Positions 7,263 to 13,400 of a stretch of DNA of 13,400 bases are shown here, one piece after another. Numbering within the stretch: position 1 is the stretch's first letter; every line of letters begins with the position of its first letter. Origin of the DNA: UBA4132 sp037133675 (GTDB lineage Bacteria; Pseudomonadota; Gammaproteobacteria; Methylococcales; Methylomonadaceae); NCBI GenBank assembly GCA_037133675.1, contig JBAXNR010000106.1:1-13400 (forward strand), read 5' to 3'. The notes beneath the pieces are model-generated. The model saw only the letters and a list, made by a program, of their open reading frames with translations. It was not told the origin of the DNA and made no database searches. The position numbers and the translations under genes are program-made.

Positions 7263-8298
7263 GTAATTTGCGATTTAGTATGTCCTGACACCACTCCAGA
7301 TTGTTGATATACCACTGTACGGTTTTTCTCATGCCTGTTTCAAAGGTTTCTTGGGGTGTCCATCCCAATTCTTTTTCAATTTTACTGGCATCAATCGCAT
7401 AACGTAAATCATGACCTAAGCGGTCGGTGACGTGGGTGATTAAATCTTGGTAATGTGCTACACCCTCAGGTTTGTTAGGTTTTAGCTCTTCCAATAACGC
7501 ACAGATAGTTTTTACCACAGTGATGTTGGTTTTTTCATTGTGTCCACCAATATTATAGGTTTCGCCAATTGTACCTTTTTCCACTACGGTGAGTAACGCT
7601 CTAGCGTGGTCGTCTACAAACAACCAATCTCTAATTTGTAATCCGTCACCGTACACGGGTAAGGGTTTGCCTTCTAGTGCATTAAGTATAACTAGCGGGA
7701 TTAATTTTTCTGGGAAATGAAAGTGACCATAATTATTGGAACAATTAGTTACCAAAATGGGCAATCCATAAGTGCGATGCCATGCTCTGACAATATGATC
7801 CGAACTGGCTTTGGAGGCAGAATACGGTGAGCTAGGTGCGTAAGGTGTTTCTTCGGTAAATAAATCATCCATGCCTTCCAAATCCCCATACACTTCATCA
7901 GTGGAAATATGGTGAAAGCGAAACTGAGATTTTTTGGGTTCTGGTAGAGATTGCCAATAACCACGCGCTGCTTCGACTAGCGTGTAAGTACCGACAATAT
8001 TAGTTTCAATAAATGCCGCAGGACCATCAATGGAACGATCTACATGAGATTCTGCGGCTAAGTGCATAATTGCATCAGGTTGATGGGTTTGCAATAATTC
8101 TGCCATTTTGGGCGCGTCACAAATATCGGCGTGTTCAAAGGCATAGCGTGGACTAGAATCTATGGATTTAAGCGATTCAAGATTGCCCGCGTAAGTGAGT
8201 TTATCGACGTTAACAACGCTGTGTTGGGTTTCGTTAATCAAATAACGAACTAGCGCGGAGCCTATAAAGCCCGCGCCGCCAGTGATTAATATTTTCAT
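7252..8298 (-). CDS. rmlB: dTDP-glucose 4,6-dehydratase
   Basis: This cytosolic NAD-dependent enzyme converts dTDP-glucose to dTDP-4-keto-6-deoxyglucose, the second step toward dTDP-rhamnose and other deoxy sugars of surface polysaccharide. It has 348 residues, the family size. The N-terminal Rossmann motif TGGAGFIGS (6-14) binds NAD. The catalytic Thr133-Asp134-Glu135 lies in ISTDEVYGD, and the Tyr159-x3-Lys163 pair lies in YSASK. NNYGHFHFPEKLIPL (188-202) and RDWLFVDDHARAL are typical sugar-nucleotide binding segments. No other rml genes accompany it here, so its partner enzymes must lie elsewhere. It is the first gene of a same-strand run ending in tatC and is separated from hisE by 45 nt. 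No strong ribosome binding site is visible. The symbol rfbB is also used. Confidence 0.93.
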   Translation of the reverse strand: MKILITGGAGFIGSALVRYLINETQHSVVNVDKLTYAGNLESLKSIDSSPRYAFEHADICDAPKMAELLQTHQPDAIMHLAAESHVDRSIDGPAAFIETNIVGTYTLVEAARGYWQSLPEPKKSQFRFHHISTDEVYGDLEGMDDLFTEETPYAPSSPYSASKASSDHIVRAWHRTYGLPILVTNCSNNYGHFHFPEKLIPLVILNALEGKPLPVYGDGLQIRDWLFVDDHARALLTVVEKGTIGETYNIGGHNEKTNITVVKTICALLEELKPNKPEGVAHYQDLITHVTDRLGHDLRYAIDASKIEKELGWTPQETFETGMRKTVQWYINNLEWCQDILNRKLQIR

Positions 8299-8391
8299 GA
8301 GTTTTTGTTATAGGTAGTGAGTAGATAAAAGATTTGCCAATAAAACAGTGCGTGAATAATAACATTAAGCCTTAGCACTGCCTATAATTAG

Positions 8392-8417
8392 CACACTTTA
8401 TTACGTTACAAAGTGTG
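8392..8417. repeat. Inverted repeat upstream of rmlB
   Basis: CACACTTT (8392-8399) pairs exactly with AAAGTGTG (8410-8417) around a 10-nt loop. It lies about 95 nt before the rmlB start, where an operator could sit, but also between two same-strand genes, where it could be a transcript end. TTAGCAC is repeated at 8372-8378 and 8388-8394. No T tract follows. Confidence 0.35.
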
Positions 8418-8434
8418 GATTGCATGAAAAAATA

Positions 8435-8481
8435 GTAGATACAAGCCCGCATGGAGCTTGCGGAATGCGGGAGCAATCTAC
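8435..8481. repeat. REP-like palindromic element
   Basis: GTAGAT (8435-8440) pairs with ATCTAC (8476-8481), and CCCGCAT (8446-8452) pairs with ATGCGGG (8465-8471), around a 12-nt loop. The core resembles the widespread proteobacterial repeat built on GCCCGGATGGAGCG and GCGGAATCCGGG. Here the changed base in one arm is matched by the complementary change in the other, so the stem is preserved. It sits just after the stop of the methyltransferase gene. No run of T follows on either strand. Confidence 0.6.
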
Positions 8482-8509
8482 AAAAACAGTGACACCTTGA
8501 TAAATCCCG

Positions 8510-10474
8510 CTACTCGATGATACTTATTGTTTCATCTCCGCTAATATTTCTGACTTTCAGGCGTTTAGGTAGTTTTTCAGAACTTATCTTGCCATCCCAA
8601 AAAGCTTTAGTTTTCACACCGTCTTTAATCATAAAACCCAATTTATCAATTTTAATTTCAGTCGAACTGTGCCACGCGCCACTGTCGTTTTCACAATCCA
8701 GCGCAATCAATTCAATCAATTCCAGCCCATCATCACTGATGACAATCGACGTTTTTGTAGTGCTTTTTTGATTAAAGGTTTCAATTTTTTGCATCAATCT
8801 ATCGCTGATAAATTCTAAAATTTCACAACAAAAACCGTTTTCAGTTTCAGTGCATTTCACGTTCACGATGTCTTCAATCACCACGTCATGCAGCAAATTT
8901 TTTAAATCCTTCAATTCGACTTCAATGTTAGTGTTGTTATTGTCGTGAATGAATTTGTTTAAGGCTTTTTCGTCATCAATATCAATGTAATAAACAATCA
9001 CTTTTTTCACGTCGATGTCTAAATCAGGCAATTCTTGATTCAAAATTTGGTTCATTTGCGGAATGTCTAACACCTTTTCTTGCGAGTTCAACAAATTCGG
9101 CACATAAACAGGCAACGTGCCTAACTTGCTATCGGCAATCGAACCAAACCAAAACGCACCAATACCTTCCACGCCACGTTGCAAACTCGGAATTAACGTA
9201 GCTAATTTATCCATCGTTTGTTGTGGATTACGAAATAAACTCACGCCGTCTTGAATTTCTAACATCTGAAAATTCGCGCCCGCCTCTTTCAAACGGTCAC
9301 GCACGGTTTGAATGCTGTTAATGCCCACGTCGCAATGAATAAAACGCCGTCCCAAATCATGCGCCACTTTTGCGGTTACACCACTGCCACCGAAGAAATC
9401 CGCGACAATGCTATTTTCGTTGCTGCTGGCTTTGAGGATTCGCTGTAAAAGAGCTTCGGGTTTTTGCGTGGCATAAGCAACACGTTCTTGAGCTTGTGAA
9501 TTAACTGGAAAAATATCATCCCAAAGCGATTGACATTGCATTCCCTTTAATTCGTCTAAATATAACTTTATGCGAATACCTCCTGCTTTTGTAAAGTGCA
9601 GTTTTCCCTGTTTGTCTAATTCTTCCATTTTTTCATAAGGACACCGCCAAAGGGAATTGAATCCTTTATAGGTATATTCGTACCCACCGCCACTTAATCC
9701 CTTTGCGGTTAAATCCCCATCTCTCCATTTTCTACCGTCTTCATCCTGATTGCTGAATCTTGCCAAATACTCTGTAGTATATTCTTGATAAACTTTGTTA
9801 AAGATAAAATCTGAATTTATTGAGTAATAGTAAATTGTATCGAAGTTGACACCAAATCCTGAAGAATCGCTATGTGCAGTAGTTCTTTTCCAAATAATTT
9901 CAGACCTAAAATTTTCTTCGCCAAAAACTTCATCCATTAAAATTTTCACATAATGTCCAATGTGCCAATCCAAATGCACATAAATACTGGCGGTGTCACT
10001 CATGATGCTTTTAATCGCCATTAAATTTTCATACATCCAATTTAAATAATCTTCTTTTTGCCATATATCGCCGTACATTTTTTCTTCAAAACTGCGTAAT
10101 TCGTCGCTGTCCATTGTTTGCTCTGCGGCGGCGATCTTTTCAGCAAGTTTTGGATTACGGCGAACATAAACTTTTTTTGCATAATCCGCACCACTGGCAA
10201 ATGGCGGGTCGATATACACCAAATCAACTTGGATATTTTGCGTTTTTAAATACGCGCACGCCGATAAACATTCGCCACGAATCACTAAATTGTCAGACGG
10301 TTCGCCGATGATTTCTTGCGTTTCCACTTCGTAATAAGGCATTCCACGTTGAATGCGGTCAAACACTTGGTTGTTTTCGCGGTAACGTAAAACCCGTTGT
10401 GGTCGCGTGATGGTGTTTAAAATCGCTTGTCCTTCAACGGGATTTTTTGCGTGAGCAATGTATTTTATTGGCAT
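8510..10474 (-). CDS. mod: Type III-like DNA adenine methyltransferase (Mod)
   Basis: This is a beta-class amino-methyltransferase that transfers a methyl group from S-adenosylmethionine, most likely to adenine N6, at a target it recognises itself. It has 654 residues, close to EcoP15I Mod. Catalytic motif IV is DPPF (89-92) in LVYIDPPFASG, a Phe variant of DPPY. Motif X is seen in ATQKPEALL (335-343), and the AdoMet-binding motif I is ADFFGGSG (358-365). That order, catalytic motif first, defines the beta class. Residues about 190-330 between them probably include target recognition. Residues about 410-654 form a C-terminal domain of unclear role. The frame is uninterrupted, so the enzyme is probably active. 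It lies downstream of its partner helicase/nuclease gene, separated by 135 nt of hairpin repeats. Target sequence cannot be told from here. Confidence 0.85.
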   Translation of the reverse strand: MPIKYIAHAKNPVEGQAILNTITRPQRVLRYRENNQVFDRIQRGMPYYEVETQEIIGEPSDNLVIRGECLSACAYLKTQNIQVDLVYIDPPFASGADYAKKVYVRRNPKLAEKIAAAEQTMDSDELRSFEEKMYGDIWQKEDYLNWMYENLMAIKSIMSDTASIYVHLDWHIGHYVKILMDEVFGEENFRSEIIWKRTTAHSDSSGFGVNFDTIYYYSINSDFIFNKVYQEYTTEYLARFSNQDEDGRKWRDGDLTAKGLSGGGYEYTYKGFNSLWRCPYEKMEELDKQGKLHFTKAGGIRIKLYLDELKGMQCQSLWDDIFPVNSQAQERVAYATQKPEALLQRILKASSNENSIVADFFGGSGVTAKVAHDLGRRFIHCDVGINSIQTVRDRLKEAGANFQMLEIQDGVSLFRNPQQTMDKLATLIPSLQRGVEGIGAFWFGSIADSKLGTLPVYVPNLLNSQEKVLDIPQMNQILNQELPDLDIDVKKVIVYYIDIDDEKALNKFIHDNNNTNIEVELKDLKNLLHDVVIEDIVNVKCTETENGFCCEILEFISDRLMQKIETFNQKSTTKTSIVISDDGLELIELIALDCENDSGAWHSSTEIKIDKLGFMIKDGVKTKAFWDGKISSEKLPKRLKVRNISGDETISIIE

Positions 10475-10503
10475 GATTCGTTATTAAAAAATTGGTTTCC
10501 TAG

Positions 10504-10593
10504 TTCCCACGCGCTGCGTGGGAATTCATACAGACCGCGCTGCGGTCTACAACGCGGCGCGTTGACACTGCATTCCCACGCGGCGCGTGGGAA
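10504..10593. repeat. Cluster of four perfect mini-hairpins (REP-like)
   Basis: There are four perfect palindromes, each with a 3-nt loop: TTCCCACGC/GCGTGGGAA at 10504-10524 (9-bp stem, loop GCT); AGACCGC/GCGGTCT at 10532-10548 (7 bp, loop GCT); AACGC/GCGTT at 10551-10563 (5 bp, loop GGC); TTCCCACGC/GCGTGGGAA at 10573-10593 (9 bp, loop GGC). The first and last share identical arms. It is much more GC-rich than its surroundings. It looks like a compound repetitive extragenic palindrome of the kind moved by RAYT (TnpA-REP) transposases, filling the gap between res and mod. Confidence 0.85.
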
Positions 10594-10609
10594 CGAGGCA
10601 TAATTTCAT

Positions 10610-12766
10610 TTATAACACCTCGTTAAAAAATTGGTTAATTTTAGCGTTAAGTTTAGCGGTATTGGCTTCAATTTTTTGGCTGTCTTCTAAATACAAGAAA
10701 TCAAACCGCGCATAACCGTATTTTTCGTTGTTCACAGGCAAAAATTCGGTTTCCATAAAGGTTTTTCGAGATTTGAACTTCTCCGCATAAACACCGCCTT
10801 TGGTTTCGATAATTAACACTTTATGAATTTTGTTTTTGTCATCGCGGCGAATCATCAAAAAATCGGGCGTGTAATGTCCGATGTTTTTCCAATATTTGCC
10901 GTTTTTTGCAAAGCAATCGATGACAAATTCAGTTAAACCGCGTTCGCCGTTGTAATAAATTTCCAGCGCGTTGGTTTTGTTTTGAAAATCGCTATCTTTT
11001 AACGCTTCTTTGAACAACTTAAATTCAAAACCACTCGCGCCACTTGCAGCAAAATCGTAGGGCAAATAATGAAAAGTTTGGTCTTTTTGTTTCACAATTG
11101 GGGCAATTTCAAATCCTGTTTTGTACGCTTCAAATGTTGGTAAAAATTGCGCTAAACCTTGCGCTTCCATTGATTGCTTCATTGCATCATAGCCACGTTG
11201 TTTTTCAGCTAAATCAACTTCAAGCGGCATTTTATTTGTGTCGAATTCTAAAATTTTCGCCGCATCAACTTTATTTGGATAAAGCCCCACACTTTCATTC
11301 ACATCCGTTAATTTTTTAACTAATAACAGTTGCGCCGTTTTCGGGATGATCTCAGTTTCTGTTTGTAGTTCACGTTGACGGGCAAAACTTAAACGGATTT
11401 TGCTTTCAATACGCTGTAAATCGTACAAATCATTGAAAAAATGTTGCCCGTTTTTCTGATAAGTTACAGATTCAAAGACTTTGCGAATGTCAGAATCGAA
11501 AACGTTTAATTGTTCGAGGCTTAAGGTTTTGAAACTGCCACGCATCGTGTCAAATAACCATTGTTTATAGGACGCGACTTGCTCGCCTTCTTCGTTGATA
11601 AAACGAGTTGAGCCTTCACCAATACTGTCGATGGTGTCGGTTGTGGTGCTTGCAATTCTTTTGTAATTATCGATTTTAGCAAACAACGTGCTTAATTTTT
11701 CTTGAGTATTAGCATCGTCTTCAATGTCTGTTGCTTGATAAGTGACTTCGAGCTGGTGAAATTCAAGTGGTGGCAGTTGCAAATGCTCCATCCGTGAAAC
11801 ACGCTTGATTTTGGTAACCGTTTCGCCACCTTTTACCGCATTCAAATCATCAATGGTGATGTGTTGTTCTTGTTGTAATTGTTTGTTAAGTGTGATGGCG
11901 TTATCTTGATTCAGCCAAATTAACGCGGTTTCATGTTCACCACTATCCACTTGACGCAAACAACGGCAAGCGGTTTGTAAAACCATATTTTGTGAGCTAT
12001 CGCCTTTTTGCGACAAAATGACACCTGTTAAACTTGGACAATCCCAACCTTCTTTGCCAATTTGCACAAGTAAAATGTAACGGCGTTTTGAGTGCGGCAA
12101 ATCTAACGAACGAAAGGCTAACTCGTTTTCTTTGGGCAATGAATAAGCTTTATTACCACCGTGAAATTCTAAAATTTCGTCACGATTAACCGCCAATTCA
12201 CTGGTCAAAAATGGCAAAATGTTTTCATATAAATCATCAATGCTGGTGCAGTAAATAGCGAGTTTTGGAATTGTCCCGTTTGCATAAATTTTATGACGAT
12301 AAAGCGTGTCAAACTCTTGAACACCGTGTTTAATAATCTCAAGACGAGTTAAATTTTTGCCCGTTTTAACCTGTGGTTTTTTCAAAAAGGTTTTAACCGC
12401 TTCAATCAACGGATAGTAATAAACCGTGTTGCTAATTTCAGTCAGTTTTAGAATTTCGTTTTTCGTAATTTCGATTACGTCGGCTTTTTGTAAATACGGT
12501 GTGCCTGAAAAACCCAAAACGGTGGTGATGTTGCCGCCTTCGTGCCAATCGGTAACAACACGACGCAATTTAATATCATCGGTTGCCGCGTGGTGAACTT
12601 CATCAATTAAAATCGAAAGGTTAGGAATTTCACCAATAAGATGCCGCAACTCGTTAGCGAAACGTGATTTTTCGTCGTCGGTTTTTTCGATAATGGTTTG
12701 CGTCGGATTGAGTTCTATTCTATCTAAAATAACTTTTTTCAGCATTGACGACAAACACTTGACCAA
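10610..12766 (-). pseudogene. res: Type III-like restriction subunit Res, C-terminal part after frameshift
   Basis: This is the larger piece of a DNA helicase/endonuclease. Residues are counted from the frame's first ATG (12766), which is probably not a real start. It shows the DEAH-type ATPase motif IDEVHH (54-59), motif III GFSGTP (85-90), motif V KEGWDCPS, and the arginine-finger motif VI QTACRCLRQ. A C-terminal PD-(D/E)XK nuclease follows, with Pro634-Asp635 (TPDFL) and Glu654-Thr-Lys656 (LIIETKGG). Type III Res proteins translocate or slide on DNA with ATP and cut when two Mod-Res complexes meet. All motifs after the break are intact. Its first dozen or so codons are out of the homologous frame: sense continues from about 12739, where the other piece runs out of frame at six consecutive A residues. 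It ends 135 nt before mod. A sequencing error is an alternative to true inactivation. Confidence 0.75.
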
Positions 12767-13345
12767 ACGGATTTGGCAAAACGTTATTTACTTTTTGTGC
12801 ATTTGGATTATTCGCTTTGTTACTTTTTTTCGCTGATTTTGACTCATCCAATACGTCAAATTTGAGCAAACTTTTTAAATGACTGGCAGCGGGTTCAGGC
12901 AAAACCCAAGATGGTTCAAACTGTTTAATGGTTTTTAAACTTGGCACGATAGACGATTTCAAACCCGATGGAATCAGCACTAAAAAATTATGCGCGAAAT
13001 GTTTGTTGTTTGGTTCACGTTCAGCAAAGTACAAATCCAAGTACATAAACGCTGCCATCAAATAGGTTTTACCCGCACCCATTGGTAAGCTGAGCAAATA
13101 ATCGGGATAACTGACGTTATAAAACAGCGATTTGATTATTGCGTCATAATCTAACGCGCTGGGATTTTCGACAATTGATGCCACTAATTTTTGCAATTTA
13201 GCTTGCTGGGCAAATTGATATAACGCCAGTGCGTTGGTATTTTGCAGAAAATAATCCCGTGCCTGTTGGTTGATGTTAAGCGTGTTTAAATCGACGGCTT
13301 GATTAAAAAATCCTTTTGAAAATAACTGCCACAGCGGTTTATTTT
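12720..13345 (-). pseudogene. res: Type III-like Res, N-terminal part (truncated and frameshifted)
   Basis: This is the front part of the same helicase gene. It carries the Walker A motif LPMGAGKT (Lys codon at 13068-13070) and LVLIPSG, and breaks after VVNAEK where the frame runs into TAG at 12720-12722. Removing one A from the run at 12734-12739 (coding strand) would join AEK directly to VILDRIELN of the downstream piece and give one protein. Rightwards the frame stays open to a stop at 13374-13376. Protein-like sequence (LWQLFSKGFFNQAVDLN and on) extends only to about 13345, where an insertion-sequence-like end begins. No plausible ATG is present in the retained part, only TTG at 13194-13196. 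The true N-terminus seems lost or displaced. Joined, the surviving part would be about 911 codons. Confidence 0.7.
12734..12739 (-). other. Homopolymer A6 at the res frameshift
   Basis: Six T on the plus strand are read as six A on the coding strand. The upstream frame reads GCT GAA AAA AGT and hits a stop five codons later. The frame that carries the rest of the helicase reads AAA AAA GTT ATT. One A fewer restores a continuous helicase. It is either a true single-base insertion or a sequencing error. Confidence 0.75.
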
Positions 13346-13400
13346 GGCTCTTCCCGATTTCGCGGGGTAGGCACTAGATATAGATTTAGGCATAGCCAAA
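13346..13400 (+). mobile_element. Likely terminal end of an ISL3-family insertion sequence
   Basis: From 13346 the sequence begins GGCTCTTCCCGATTTCGCGG. That matches, from my knowledge of the family, the usual ISL3 terminal pattern of GG followed by CTCTT and a G/C-rich stretch. The eight bases before it (TTTATTTT, 13338-13345) are all A/T, as expected for the 8-bp target duplication these elements make. Coding character of the res gene stops exactly here. No transposase is visible because the window ends 55 bases later. Identification rests on the terminus only. Confidence 0.5.

Noticed and set aside
8383..8481. Plus-strand small RNA starting from TATAAT at 8383-8388
   Set aside because: The -10 match is perfect, but no -35 element lies at 16-18 bp and the downstream hairpins lack T tracts. 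Without expression data it is not supportable.
8435..8481. Intrinsic terminator after mod
   Set aside because: The hairpin is strong, but no run of T follows on either strand. It fits a palindromic repeat better.
8517..8771. Plus-strand open frame of 84 codons opposite mod
   Set aside because: It is antisense to the C-terminal part of the methyltransferase, with no domain or start signal.
12733..12740. Programmed -1 ribosomal frameshift at A AAA AAG in res
   Set aside because: The heptamer is present, but its codon phase is wrong. The upstream frame reads GAA AAA AGT, and reaching the downstream frame needs a +1 shift, not -1. A one-base insertion or a sequencing error is simpler.
1..13400. 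CRISPR array, tRNA or rRNA gene
   Set aside because: I saw no regularly spaced short repeats and no cloverleaf or ribosomal RNA-like stretch on either strand by eye.

Overview
The window looks like a chromosomal segment of a fairly AT-rich gammaproteobacterium. The evidence is the separate hisE followed directly by tatA-tatB-tatC, an RpfG-type HD-GYP regulator, and palindromic repeats of a type scattered through many gammaproteobacterial genomes. Methylococcales- or Thiotrichales-like lineages would fit, but no single gene here fixes the taxon.

Layout. Positions 1-434 hold no convincing gene. They carry several short inverted and direct repeats and a possible 20-codon gene remnant on the minus strand. 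Positions 435-5430 (plus strand) form a two-gene signalling cassette: a very large membrane-bound hybrid histidine kinase (CHASE3, five PAS domains, HisKA, HATPase, receiver), then a response regulator with an HD-GYP output domain expected to degrade cyclic di-GMP. Two of the PAS domains are an almost perfect in-frame tandem duplication of 426 nt. Positions 5537-8298 (minus strand) read rmlB/rfbB, hisE, tatA, tatB, tatC. This couples a nucleotide-sugar gene and a histidine biosynthesis gene to the complete twin-arginine translocase. The two blocks converge at about 5431-5536.

Positions 8510-13345 (minus strand) hold a type III-like restriction-modification locus in the order res then mod. The methyltransferase gene appears intact. 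The helicase/nuclease gene appears broken twice: a frameshift at a run of six A residues (coding strand, 12734-12739), and an apparent N-terminal truncation at 13346, where the sequence changes to what resembles the terminal end of an ISL3-family insertion sequence running off the right edge. A cluster of four small perfect hairpins lies between res and mod, and another palindromic repeat follows mod.

How the parts may work together: the kinase and HD-GYP regulator probably form one phosphorelay that sets cyclic di-GMP level. The tat genes form one translocation complex. If the frameshift is real, the restriction locus would still methylate DNA but no longer restrict, leaving a solitary modification enzyme. 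I see no convincing wholly new system. The most notable signals are the recent PAS duplication and the decaying, repeat-laden restriction locus.
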